The position numbers and the translations under genes were made by a program. From positions 1 to 60,350 of the forward strand of contig CAZXID010000011.1 of NCBI GenBank assembly GCA_964640325.1: DNA of 60,350 nucleotides, written 5' to 3'. The notes below the pieces were generated by a model. The model searched no databases and had not been told where the DNA came from. It saw nothing but the letters and a program-made list of their open reading frames with translations. Numbering within the stretch: the first letter of the stretch is position 1; every line of letters starts with the position of its first letter. The DNA is from DAOQAU01 sp964640325. Lineage in GTDB: Bacteria > Cyanobacteriota > Vampirovibrionia > Gastranaerophilales > Gastranaerophilaceae. Positions 26,440 through 35,528 of the stretch are shown here, piece by piece.

Positions 26440-27519
26440 TTATTCAATTAAGGTCAGCTTTGCAGTACTTTTATTTTTTTTATCACTTCCTCCGTACAAA
26501 ACAGATAGTGAAAATTTATTGAATATTAGTTTGTTTAAAACCTCTACAGGGATATTTGTTTCATTAGAAATGTCCTGAATCGAACAATTATCTTCTTTTA
26601 AAAGTTTAAAAATTTTATTTATTATAACAGATTCTTCCCATGGAATTGTTTGAGGTTCTTTTTGATGATAGCCTTTTTTTCTCATTTCTATATTTAAAGT
26701 CCTATAGGTCCATTCAGAAATATATCCAAGATGATAAAATCTATAAACAAGGGCACCTAATGAAACCTTCCAGAGGTGTTTTAATTGTATAAAATTATCT
26801 AATATTGGATTTATATTTCTATATTTTTCAACAAATTTTTGTGGCATTAAAATTTCTGCGGCAAATAGATGTGCTTCTTTTTCCGCATTCTTATTTTTTA
26901 ATACTCCGCTACGATGTAAAATTAAATGCCCCAATTCATGCATCGCATCAAATCGGCTGTGTTCTGCAGATTTTTTATGTGTTAACAATACATAAGGAGC
27001 TTTATTATCCCAAAACGAAAAACCATCAATATGTTCAATATCATCTAATAACGAAAAAACTTTGATACCATTTTTCTCTAATAAAAAAATAGTATCATCA
27101 ATACATTCTTCTAATTGCCATTCATTTCGAATTCTAATAGCTGCCTGTTCCGGTGTTTCTTTATCCTGAAATGAGGTACTAAAAGTCGGTAAATTAAACT
27201 TGGCATCAATCCAAGATGCCAAATCAATGGCTAACTTTGCATATGAAAATGTTACATCCCTATCACAAGCTTTCATCTTTGTTAGTGCTCTAAAACTCAT
27301 TGTATCTTGGATAATTGAATAATGTGTTTCAATATTAAAGAAATCAACAGGGAAATTAAGAATTTTAGAAAGTTCATATAAATTTTCCAATTTTGGGATG
27401 GTATTTCCTTTTTCCCACTCTGTTAAAGTTTGCACTGACAAGCCAATATTATTAGAAAGATCCAGTTTTGACATCTTTCTAATTTCTCTGGCGAGTTTAA
27501 ATCTATCTTTATTAAACAT
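26440..27519 (-). CDS. Xre-type regulator fused to ImmA/IrrE metallopeptidase
   Basis: A 359-residue protein. Residues 6-60 are an Xre helix-turn-helix (LAREIRKMSKLDLSNNIGLS). Residues about 75-270 form an ImmA/IrrE-type zinc peptidase with HELGH at 194-198 and a downstream acidic HLFAAEILMP that supplies the third ligand. ImmA cuts a phage or ICE repressor and IrrE/DdrO is the DNA-damage analogue; fused Xre-ImmA proteins are common in mobile elements and some toxin-antitoxin-like pairs. It follows the unknown 235-residue gene by 12 bases in the same operon, which may encode its partner or substrate. Confidence 0.85.
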   Translation of the reverse strand: MFNKDRFKLAREIRKMSKLDLSNNIGLSVQTLTEWEKGNTIPKLENLYELSKILNFPVDFFNIETHYSIIQDTMSFRALTKMKACDRDVTFSYAKLAIDLASWIDAKFNLPTFSTSFQDKETPEQAAIRIRNEWQLEECIDDTIFLLEKNGIKVFSLLDDIEHIDGFSFWDNKAPYVLLTHKKSAEHSRFDAMHELGHLILHRSGVLKNKNAEKEAHLFAAEILMPQKFVEKYRNINPILDNFIQLKHLWKVSLGALVYRFYHLGYISEWTYRTLNIEMRKKGYHQKEPQTIPWEESVIINKIFKLLKEDNCSIQDISNETNIPVEVLNKLIFNKFSLSVLYGGSDKKNKSTAKLTLIE

Positions 27520-27531
27520 ATTATTCCAATA

Positions 27532-28239
27532 TTAATTTTTTCTTGTTATATTCAGTTCGTCTTCTTTATTGTAGCATGAATTATTCTTTATATTTTCTAC
27601 AAAAAATTCTTCTAAAATAGCCTTATTCAACTCTATTTCTGGTAAAATAATTCGTTCAGCCCATTTACATATTTTATGAGTTTTACCATCAATACCTTCA
27701 GGCAAGGATAATTCTATTTTGACCTTATTTTTAACTTTATTGAATAAGAAAAACCAATGTGGAGATTTTCCTATGTCATATTTTTCCGGAATTATTTGAA
27801 GTTCCGGAAATAAATCTTGAAACATATTAAGTTGGACAGAATTATTCATTTCGACAACAGCTAGAGAAACTTCACCTTTTTTATTTTTTGTCATTGGGGT
27901 GTCATCTATATTGCAGACATTTTTGTCACCGGAAGAAAATATAAAAATATTCTTTTTATCAGGCGGCAACGTTTTATTTAAATTATATGAGTCGTCTTTT
28001 GACCAGCCTTTTAATGACATATGCTCTCTAAAATGTCTTATAATGCTACAAAAAAACTTGTTATTCTTTTCCATGCTATAAGCATGTTTTGAAAGTTTAT
28101 CATCTTCATCTATTGATTTTTTTGTTGCAATTTCAATATCTTCAAAAAGCATTCCAAGTTCTTGCAATTTCAAGATTGCTTCTTCCCCTTCATAAATTTT
28201 TTCTTCTTTAATCTCTTGTGGTATAATTTGTAAGCTCAT
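27532..28239 (-). CDS. Unrecognised 235-residue partner of the Xre-ImmA/IrrE protein
   Basis: I do not recognise the family. It is soluble and mixed alpha/beta, with a region DKKNIFIFSSGDKNVCNI, then PHWFFLFNKVKNKVKIELSL and a charged tail. The start ATG has a strong GGAGG. It lies directly upstream of the Xre-ImmA/IrrE gene (12-base gap), which suggests a two-gene module in which this protein is the effector or the cleaved substrate. That is inference from context. Confidence 0.65.
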   Translation of the reverse strand: MSLQIIPQEIKEEKIYEGEEAILKLQELGMLFEDIEIATKKSIDEDDKLSKHAYSMEKNNKFFCSIIRHFREHMSLKGWSKDDSYNLNKTLPPDKKNIFIFSSGDKNVCNIDDTPMTKNKKGEVSLAVVEMNNSVQLNMFQDLFPELQIIPEKYDIGKSPHWFFLFNKVKNKVKIELSLPEGIDGKTHKICKWAERIILPEIELNKAILEEFFVENIKNNSCYNKEDELNITRKN

Positions 28240-28373
28240 AGATTTCCTCCGATGATTAATAAAAATGTATATTTGAATTATATCACAAATTTGGTTAAAA
28301 AAATTAAAGAGAAGTTGAAAAATTTACAATTCTTTATGAAGTCCATTTGCAAGATTTTTCAATATTATAAAAT

Positions 28374-29333
28374 TTATAAATCCAAGTTTAATTGTTTATT
28401 CTTGTTAATAATTCTTTTTGCAATTGGTTCTACTTTACGTTCTATTATTTTATCTTCTAAGGGATTTATCTCTCCACAAAGCAACGGCGATTTTGGGTTG
28501 TGGCAAGAACTGTTTATTTCAACCTGTCTTTGATTAAAGTTCGCATAACAATATTTACAACCATTTTTACATGTATTGTAAGATCCAATATCTATACTTT
28601 CAACGCAGCCACATTCTTTTCGTTGATTTTTATCTTTTCCGATTTCATATGTATAATTGGTTAATTTTTCCATCAAATCCGCATCAATACAATGAGCATG
28701 AGTTATTCCAAATTCATCTAAATCAATTTCCTCAGAACACGTATCCAGCTTTAAATTATATAATTGGGCTATCTCACTAAAGTTTTTTGCAATAAATTTT
28801 ATATCTTGTAGTGTAAATTTTTCAATAGAAGATTCCCTCAAGTTTCTTTCAGTTTTTTTATAAAAATCTAGAAAGCTTATAGTGCATTTTTCCGTATAGC
28901 TGGATAATTGTTTTGCAATTTTTTCAAAATTTTCAATATGATAATACATTGTATATTTTTCATTTAAAAGAATTGGGTCATATCTCCATATAACCTTTTG
29001 AGGGCCTATTTTGTCAGAAAGCTCTTTAAAAATAGAAATTAAATATTTACCCTTTGATGGAATATTTACTTCAATATCTCTATCATAAGATGTTAATGTA
29101 AATTGAAAATAATAATTATATTCTTTTAATTTATCCAATTTTGAAATTATTTCTTTTGGGTTTTTAGTCCAAAAGACAATAAAGTCTACTACATCAGGTG
29201 TTAACTTAATTTGACTTATTTGATGTATATTACTAGGGTTTCTTACATATAAATAACCCTCTCTTATGCGATTCAAAAACCATTCAGAATAAAATGCTGG
29301 TATATCTGTTCTTCTGCTGGCGCTTATAATCAA
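28374..29333 (-). CDS. DUF1848 family protein with radical-SAM-like cysteine cluster
   Basis: A 319-residue protein that opens ISASRRTDIPAFYSEWFLNR, the hallmark of DUF1848, with VDFIVFWTKNP following. Near the C-terminus C255xxxC259xxC262 (TCKNGCKYCYANF) matches a radical-SAM-type 4Fe-4S site, with extra cysteines at 241 and 243. It begins at TTG, with AGGAGG lying in the last codons of the preceding gene at 8 bases, and the gap to that gene is one base. The reaction is unknown; close coupling to a methyltransferase-like protein suggests a joint modification. Confidence 0.8.
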   Translation of the reverse strand: MIISASRRTDIPAFYSEWFLNRIREGYLYVRNPSNIHQISQIKLTPDVVDFIVFWTKNPKEIISKLDKLKEYNYYFQFTLTSYDRDIEVNIPSKGKYLISIFKELSDKIGPQKVIWRYDPILLNEKYTMYYHIENFEKIAKQLSSYTEKCTISFLDFYKKTERNLRESSIEKFTLQDIKFIAKNFSEIAQLYNLKLDTCSEEIDLDEFGITHAHCIDADLMEKLTNYTYEIGKDKNQRKECGCVESIDIGSYNTCKNGCKYCYANFNQRQVEINSSCHNPKSPLLCGEINPLEDKIIERKVEPIAKRIINKNKQLNLDL

Positions 29334-29334
29334 T

Positions 29335-30231
29335 TTATTTACCTCCTAATTTTATTATTAATTGAGCACATGAGCAATCATTCCAACATTTATAATTATA
29401 CCTGAAATTATCTGGATAAGTCATAAGTAAATTTTTATGTGGGTACTCGTTTCCATATTCATATCTTGATTTATCAAAACATCGTTTTTCAATACTATTA
29501 ATAGTAATGCCCTTTTTTTTAATTTCTTTTATCAAATAATCCAAAGAATCTCGCCCACAATAACAACTATTAACATCATTAATGATTATAGTTGATTTTG
29601 GAGCCATTTTTGATATTACATTATTTGTGAGATTTTTGTAAAAATTGCAAAGTTCATTAATAGTTCCTGTACTGAGATAATGTGAGATAACGTATTGTAA
29701 TATTAGAAAATTAGAGTTTGTTTCGCGTTTTAAATGCCGTTTTCCAAATAATCTAAAAACTTCTTCGTAATAAAAGCTTGGGAATATATTTTTTGATTGA
29801 CAATAATTTTCTATTTCTTTGTGTATTGGGTTCCATTTTTCATTAAGATCGAATCCATAATATGTGATTGGAAATTTATTATGTGTATCATTATAATATT
29901 CAAAAGCCATTAAATCAGGAGCTGGCCCACATCCGATAGATACAATATTTAAACTATCATATTCATTCATATCATCAAATGAATAAAGTGCATATAATAT
30001 TTCAGAGGCGAATTTATTTGAAAATTGGCAGACATAATAATTAACAATTTTTTCGCAATTATACTTTTTTCTTCCATTAGGGTATTCCCTGGGGAAATGT
30101 ATTTCATGGAGACAAGTACCACAATCTCCAGCGCAATTATTGGAATCATGAGTACAAGGATTACAGCTCCCTTGTCTCTGTTGCTCTTGGTATTTATTAT
30201 CACAATATTTTATAAGTTCATCAAATAACAT
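29335..30231 (-). CDS. Methyltransferase-like protein with N-terminal cysteine cluster
   Basis: A 298-residue protein. Residues 23-40 carry five cysteines (CNPC, CAGDCGTC) that could bind Zn or Fe-S. Then LNIVSIGCGPAPDLMAFEYY (about 95-114) is a class I methyltransferase motif I, followed by YYGFDLNEKWNPIH (acidic loop) and TIIINDVNSCYCG. I do not know a named family with this combination. It is first in a pair with the DUF1848 gene one base downstream. ATG 30231 has AAGGAT upstream. Confidence 0.65.
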   Translation of the reverse strand: MLFDELIKYCDNKYQEQQRQGSCNPCTHDSNNCAGDCGTCLHEIHFPREYPNGRKKYNCEKIVNYYVCQFSNKFASEILYALYSFDDMNEYDSLNIVSIGCGPAPDLMAFEYYNDTHNKFPITYYGFDLNEKWNPIHKEIENYCQSKNIFPSFYYEEVFRLFGKRHLKRETNSNFLILQYVISHYLSTGTINELCNFYKNLTNNVISKMAPKSTIIINDVNSCYCGRDSLDYLIKEIKKKGITINSIEKRCFDKSRYEYGNEYPHKNLLMTYPDNFRYNYKCWNDCSCAQLIIKLGGK

Positions 30232-30438
30232 AGCAAATCCTTTTAATTATGGTATTTGGCAAATTTTTAAATTCGTTTTATTCATATTATTCATTCTGTA
30301 GACCAAATTTATCAGGGCAAATTTCATGGTATGACAATACATAATCTTCAATTTTGAGTTTATTCTAATTTAAACATACTCGCTTGGATATTAGACACAT
30401 GGCTATGTAGAAGACTTAACACACTCCGACACATTTCC

Positions 30439-30468
30439 CCGAAAGTAGTTCCAATTTGAGAACTTCGG
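30439..30468. promoter_or_regulatory. Imperfect inverted repeat before the MuA-like gene
   Basis: CCGAA...AGTTC pairs with GAACT...TCGG around a 7-8 base loop, 36 bases before the transposase ATG. It could be an operator, a leader hairpin or a transposase-binding end site. It contains a reversed TTCTCAAA like the 13-mers at 26.2-26.4 kb. Confidence 0.4.
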
Positions 30469-30504
30469 ATTTATCCTTTCACGTACGAAGCAATCATATG
30501 AGGA

Positions 30505-32550
30505 ATGGCATTGGATAATTATTTTGACTTAATCAACATCGAAAACACTTGGATTGATGTTCAAACACTTGCTGCGTTAAAAGGCATAACGCAACGGGCG
30601 GTCAGGCTATCGTTAAGGCAAGACAAATATATCTCTAAAGCAGAAAATGTTCGTGGCGGAAAGTGTTATAAAATTAAACTGAGCTCATTAGAGCCTAAGC
30701 TACAGTCAAAATATATGAAAGAATATTATAACAACATTACAGAAACGGATGTCAGAGTTGACCTTGAAAAGCTCATCTTAAAACAAGAAAAAATTATTAC
30801 TGAGAAGCAAAAGAAAATAGCACTGGCAAAAATCAACCTTTTAAGATTTTGGGATAAATTCAGGGAGGAATACTGCCCTCAAAAGCAAGCAAACAAAAAA
30901 TTTCTGGAATTATACAACACCGGCGAGCTCTATCCCCAAATATTCGAGCAAATAGGGAAAGCCTCCATCGGCTCCTTGTATCGATGGAAATTAGCACTCG
31001 GCGAAGCCGGGAATGATTGGACCATCCTTATATCAAATTACAAATATGCGCCTTTAAAGACCTACAGAACAAGTCTAAATGAGGATGAGATAAAAATATT
31101 TTTAAAAATCCTTTTATCCCAAAATAAGTTTTCAGTAGGTAAATCTATAAGTCTTACAAAACACATTTTAAGCCAGCGCGGGGTTCAAATTTTGCCCAAA
31201 GATGTAACTTTCAGACGTTATGCAAACTGGTATAAGAAAGTAAATTATGATAAATGGGTGCTGGCAAGAGAAGGTATGAAAGCGCTTAAAGATAAAGTCG
31301 AACCATATATCGTAAGAGACGCTTCACTTTTAGAAACAGGGCAAGTGCTTGTAGCAGACGGTAAAACATTAAACTTTCAAGTGATAAACCCGTTCACCGG
31401 AAAACCTTGCAGGGCGACGTTGTTGGGGTTCTTGGATTGGAAATCAGGAGCGCTTGTCGGATATGAGATTATGCTCGAAGAATGCACGCAAAGCATCGCA
31501 AGCGCACTTAGAAACGCAATATTAAAACTCGGCAGGATTCCAAGCTATGTATATCAGGATAACGGCCGCGCCTTTCGCTCGAAATTCTTTAACGGCGATA
31601 AAAATTTCGAGGAGCTGGGCTTCACCGGAATATATGAAAAACTCGGAATTACTCCGATATACGCAATACCATATAACGCTCGAGCAAAAGTCATCGAGCG
31701 TTTTTTCTTGGATATGCAAGAAAGTTTTGAAAAGCTTCTGCCAAGTTATATTGGAACGTCAATCAAGCAAAAACCTGCTTATATGAAGCGGAACGAAAAA
31801 TTCCATAAAGAAAACCACAGTGATTTTATCCCGACGTTTGAGCAGGCAAACGAACTTATACAAAAATGGCTCCAATTCAAACATTCCCAACCTTGCTCTA
31901 ATGCAGAAAACAAAACTATTCAAGAGGTTTTGGATGAAGTCGAAAAACAAGAGCTGAACATTGATGAGCTTGACGATTTGATGATGGCACAGGAGGTAAA
32001 AACTATCGGCAGAAACGGCATAAGGTTCTTGAAATCAGATTATTTCGACGACACATTGTACGGATTGAGAGACAAGGTGATTATCAGATACAGCTTGTTC
32101 GACCTCTCGTACATTAAGGTTTATTCGATAAAAGGCGAATATTTATGCACAGCAAACCGTGTTATGTCAATGCATCCGCTTGCAAATTATCTCGGTGATA
32201 TTAAGGATATAGAAAATTATAAACAAAAAATTGTCAAGCAAAAACGCTTACGGAACAAAACACTTAAAGCGGTCAAAGAGCATTTTTCAATCGGTGAAAT
32301 TAATCTTATTGAGGAACAAATCATAGAGAATGCACCAAGCAACGATGCCAAATTTATTGAAGTTATCCAGCCGGAAACAAAGCTTCTTCCAAAAATGAAA
32401 TCAAAAGAAGTTCTCGCCAGACCGTTGTTCAAAACAAGTTTTGAAAGATATGAATGGTATCTCAAAAACGTTTGCATATGCGACGAAGACCGACAGTGGT
32501 TTGACAATTATAAAAAGTCGGAAGAATACAAAATGATATACGAAACATAG
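30505..32550 (+). CDS. MuA-like DDE transposase
   Basis: A 681-residue protein. The N-terminal 70 residues (WIDVQTLAALKGITQRAVRL) are a Mu-type helix-turn-helix. The rve/DDE core has VLVADGKTLNF (D285), VYQDNGRAFRS (D352) and NARAKVIERFF (E398), followed by a Mu transposase C-terminal domain. The length is close to MuA (663 residues). It would cut and join element ends, helped by the MuB-like ATPase encoded next. GC content is higher than in the neighbouring defence genes, which suggests a different origin. Element ends were not identified. Confidence 0.87.
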   Translation: MALDNYFDLINIENTWIDVQTLAALKGITQRAVRLSLRQDKYISKAENVRGGKCYKIKLSSLEPKLQSKYMKEYYNNITETDVRVDLEKLILKQEKIITEKQKKIALAKINLLRFWDKFREEYCPQKQANKKFLELYNTGELYPQIFEQIGKASIGSLYRWKLALGEAGNDWTILISNYKYAPLKTYRTSLNEDEIKIFLKILLSQNKFSVGKSISLTKHILSQRGVQILPKDVTFRRYANWYKKVNYDKWVLAREGMKALKDKVEPYIVRDASLLETGQVLVADGKTLNFQVINPFTGKPCRATLLGFLDWKSGALVGYEIMLEECTQSIASALRNAILKLGRIPSYVYQDNGRAFRSKFFNGDKNFEELGFTGIYEKLGITPIYAIPYNARAKVIERFFLDMQESFEKLLPSYIGTSIKQKPAYMKRNEKFHKENHSDFIPTFEQANELIQKWLQFKHSQPCSNAENKTIQEVLDEVEKQELNIDELDDLMMAQEVKTIGRNGIRFLKSDYFDDTLYGLRDKVIIRYSLFDLSYIKVYSIKGEYLCTANRVMSMHPLANYLGDIKDIENYKQKIVKQKRLRNKTLKAVKEHFSIGEINLIEEQIIENAPSNDAKFIEVIQPETKLLPKMKSKEVLARPLFKTSFERYEWYLKNVCICDEDRQWFDNYKKSEEYKMIYET

Positions 32551-32561
32551 AAAGGAAGCTG

Positions 32562-33287
32562 ATGAGAAAAATATTTGCACGGACACAAAATGTCAAAAAC
32601 TTTATCACGTTGATGAACAACCTGCAAAGCCGAGCGGACGGGGTGCCGGGGATGGCACTTGTTTATGGCGAACCGGGCTTGGGGAAAACACAGGCGGTTC
32701 TCTGGTGGGCGGCACAAAACGAAGCAGTTTTTATAAGAAGCACAAACCTTATGTCGGGGCGTTGGCTTCTTGAAGAAGTTGTTGAAGAACTCGGCGAGGT
32801 GCCGTTTTATAAATGTTCGGACCTCTTTAAACAGTGCGTAAGGCAGCTGAAAGAGGAGCCTCGGGTGATTATTGTTGACGAGATTGATTACCTTGTATCG
32901 GATTCACGTGCAATTGAAACACTCAGAGACATCCACGATAAAACCGGGACTCCTGTGGTTCTTGTAGGGATGGGGCAGGCTGACAAAAAGCTTATGAGGT
33001 ACAGACACTTATATGACAGGCTGTCGGAGAAGTTAAAATTTGAGCCATTCACTCAAAAGGATATAAAAGACATTATCGAACAGCTTTGTGAGGTCAAAAT
33101 GACGGATTGCGGGGTGAATTACATTTACAGCCAAACGAACCGCTTCAGGCAGATTGTCAAATTGATAAACAAAGCGGAAAACATTGCAAAAGCGAACGAC
33201 CTTAATGCAATAGATGAAGCAACTTTGAAGGAATTTATAAATGACGAATCAAAAGAAATTATTAAAGCTGGCAAAGAACCTAAATAG
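32562..33287 (+). CDS. MuB/TniB-like AAA ATPase
   Basis: A 241-residue AAA+ protein with Walker A YGEPGLGKTQ (36-43) and Walker B RVIIVDEIDYL, sensor LVGMGQADKKL and a C-terminal helical region, as in MuB/TniB/IstB transposition regulators that pick target DNA and activate the transposase. It lies 11 bases after the MuA-like gene and overlaps the tyrosine recombinase gene by 47 bases. All catalytic motifs look intact. Confidence 0.85.
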   Translation: MRKIFARTQNVKNFITLMNNLQSRADGVPGMALVYGEPGLGKTQAVLWWAAQNEAVFIRSTNLMSGRWLLEEVVEELGEVPFYKCSDLFKQCVRQLKEEPRVIIVDEIDYLVSDSRAIETLRDIHDKTGTPVVLVGMGQADKKLMRYRHLYDRLSEKLKFEPFTQKDIKDIIEQLCEVKMTDCGVNYIYSQTNRFRQIVKLINKAENIAKANDLNAIDEATLKEFINDESKEIIKAGKEPK

Positions 33288-34380
33288 TTTTTCGTTCGAC
33301 GATTTGTTGATACTGAGCGAAGAAAACGAAGCGTTCATCAGATTATTTATCGAAGAAGCCCTGATGCACGGCAGTATAAAACGAAATACCAACGGGCAGT
33401 ATCTGTTTATCAGAACAAACGCCGAGCAGGTAAAACCCGTCGATGATTGTACTAAGGCAAAAAGTGGCAAGTCAAAAAGATTGCCGACCAAGTCTTTTAA
33501 AGACGCGGCAATATGCTTTCTAAGATCGGATTATTGCAAAAGGCTCAAGCCCTCGACTTTTGTCTCTTACAAAGGCTATATAAATAATCAGCTTATACCT
33601 TTTTTCAACAGGACAAGGCTTTCTGCAATTAATGAGGATAAAGTCGTCGCTTTTATGCAAAAACTTGCAGGCGAAGGATTATCAATGACAACAGTCAATA
33701 AGTATATAGACGTTTTGATAATAATTTTGAATATGTACAATCCAAGAAACAAAATCACGAACGACATCAAATTCAATAACGAGAGGAATTATTACAACGA
33801 TATCCAGATATTGAAGCCTTCTGAAATCAAGAAGCTTTTGCAGTCCACGAAGAAGCATTATCCGGATTTTTATCCGCTGCTGTTAACTGCTATTTCGACT
33901 GGGATGACGAGGGGCGAACTGCTGGGGTTGACCTGGGAGGATATAAATATCAGGCAGAAAAAGATTAGGGTGAACAAGAGTCAATTTAAAAACAAATTGG
34001 TAATCCACACAACCAAGAATTCAATTAGGAACATCGATATTTCCGACGAACTGATAACAGAGCTTAAAGACTGGCGGGAGGTCTGCCCTAAAGGCGAGGA
34101 AAATTTGGTATTTCCCAACTCAGAAGGCGGCATCCAGGATCCTGACAACTTGATAAAAAGGCGCTTCATGCCGGCAGTCCACAAGTCGAAAATACCAAAG
34201 ATTTGCTTCCTTAATTTAAGAGATACCTACGCCTCTCTTTTAATCAAACAAAACCTACCACTAACTTATATTCAAGAACAACTCGGGCATAGCTCCCCAC
34301 AAGTAACAGCGGAAAGATATAAATTTTTGCTAGAACAAAATCAAATCCCTAAGAAGAATGTTTTAGAAGGGGTATTATAA
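33241..34380 (+). CDS. Tyrosine recombinase/integrase with altered HxLR motif
   Basis: A 379-residue protein: N-terminal helical region, SAM-like core-binding domain about 80-175 (KRLKPSTFVSYKGYINNQLI) and catalytic domain 190-370 with the first Arg in GMTRGELLGL, LGHSSPQVTAERYKF with the last His and Tyr. The usual HxLRHT is LNLRDT here, so the box II His is Asn. The gene starts inside the MuB-like gene (47-base overlap), making one transposase-ATPase-integrase operon. It is a candidate for the integrase that used the tRNA-fMet site, if still active. Confidence 0.85.
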   Translation: MTNQKKLLKLAKNLNSFSFDDLLILSEENEAFIRLFIEEALMHGSIKRNTNGQYLFIRTNAEQVKPVDDCTKAKSGKSKRLPTKSFKDAAICFLRSDYCKRLKPSTFVSYKGYINNQLIPFFNRTRLSAINEDKVVAFMQKLAGEGLSMTTVNKYIDVLIIILNMYNPRNKITNDIKFNNERNYYNDIQILKPSEIKKLLQSTKKHYPDFYPLLLTAISTGMTRGELLGLTWEDINIRQKKIRVNKSQFKNKLVIHTTKNSIRNIDISDELITELKDWREVCPKGEENLVFPNSEGGIQDPDNLIKRRFMPAVHKSKIPKICFLNLRDTYASLLIKQNLPLTYIQEQLGHSSPQVTAERYKFLLEQNQIPKKNVLEGVL

Positions 34381-34448
34381 TAGCTATTTATACTGAATTA
34401 TATTGTTTTTGTTTGTAAAATTTTTTTAATTAATTTATATCTGAAAGC

Positions 34449-35528
34449 TTATTTAAAACACATAAGTTCTTCGTCCAACTTGAAAACATTATTTGAAATT
34501 CCTTTAAGCGTAGATTCAATTTCACTCCATTCGCAATCTAAATCTATGCTTTTTGCAAAGAATTTGTTGTTCAATAAGTCCTTTTCAGTTGCTGCAATTT
34601 CTTTATCTTGCGTTTTAGCATATAACAGCATTCCACTAATTTTTTTAGAAGTACTTGCTTGCATATTTTTCATATAAGTAAATATTTGGTACATATTTCC
34701 AGAATGTAATTTGGCACTACTGTCTTCATATTGAGAATGCTTGTTAAGAGAGTGTGTATAAAATTTTGCGTCTATAATCAAAATAGACGAATCAGTTTCA
34801 AGCACAATGTCGGTTTGCATTTCAGGTAAATATTCAAAGTCTAAATTATCTTCCGCCCAAGGTATTTTTGGTGCGTGAACATGTACGTCTTTCAAGTTTT
34901 TCTTATAATAAGTCAAAACAAATCTTTCAAATAACTTGCCCATGCATTTGTCATAAAAATAATTGGATAAATGCCTATCCCCAGCTTCTTCAGTCATTAA
35001 CATACCTTGAGCTATCATATAGCAAATATGAATAAGCAATTTGTATTTACGATTGTTTGAATTATATCTAATTGAATTCCAAGAAACTCTTTTTAAATCA
35101 ATTGAATCTACAGATAAAAAAGAGGGGAGCACTCGTTTTATTCTTTGAATGCTATCACAAGTTAATTGTCCACGAGTCAAAAGCAATTCACAAGAACTTT
35201 TGATAATATTATTAAAGTATGAATTAAGCGTGAATTCATCATACTCACAAAAAAGTTTGCATTTAAAATGTGAAAGTTTTTTTATCGAAGTTTGAAAATC
35301 AATCTTTCCCCTTAACGTTGAGAGCTCTTCCTGTTTATTTTCATATTCTTTATTCAACCCTCTTTTTATTTGCAAAGACAGTGCAGAGGATAAAATCACA
35401 GCAAATAAATCATCAATATTATCAAAATCGCATTCTGTGACATCTTGCTCTGTTTTTGATTGAAAATACTCAAAAACATACGCAAACATATAATAAATAT
35501 TTTTTATGACAATATTATTTTTTATCAT
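34449..35528 (-). CDS. mcrC: McrC-like nuclease subunit of a type IV restriction system
   Basis: A 359-residue McrBC-system subunit: N-terminal NIYYMFAYVFEYFQSKTEQD, then EELSTLRGKIDFQTSIKK, the typical LxGKI region, and a C-terminal PD-(D/E)xK site MQTDIVLE, then ILIIDAKFY. McrC carries the endonuclease and joins the McrB hexamer that translocates on modified DNA. It overlaps mcrB by 14 bases and is last in a four-gene operon. It converges with the integrase gene across a 68-base gap. Confidence 0.87.
   Translation of the reverse strand: MIKNNIVIKNIYYMFAYVFEYFQSKTEQDVTECDFDNIDDLFAVILSSALSLQIKRGLNKEYENKQEELSTLRGKIDFQTSIKKLSHFKCKLFCEYDEFTLNSYFNNIIKSSCELLLTRGQLTCDSIQRIKRVLPSFLSVDSIDLKRVSWNSIRYNSNNRKYKLLIHICYMIAQGMLMTEEAGDRHLSNYFYDKCMGKLFERFVLTYYKKNLKDVHVHAPKIPWAEDNLDFEYLPEMQTDIVLETDSSILIIDAKFYTHSLNKHSQYEDSSAKLHSGNMYQIFTYMKNMQASTSKKISGMLLYAKTQDKEIAATEKDLLNNKFFAKSIDLDCEWSEIESTLKGISNNVFKLDEELMCFK

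Noticed and set aside
28252..28533. Open plus-strand frame in the gap before the 235-aa gene
   Set aside because: Most of it is antisense to the DUF1848 gene and the rest is low-complexity AT-rich sequence.
30505..33287. Tn7-like or CRISPR-associated transposon
   Set aside because: Only MuA- and MuB-like genes are seen, with no TniQ, TnsA or Cas genes.
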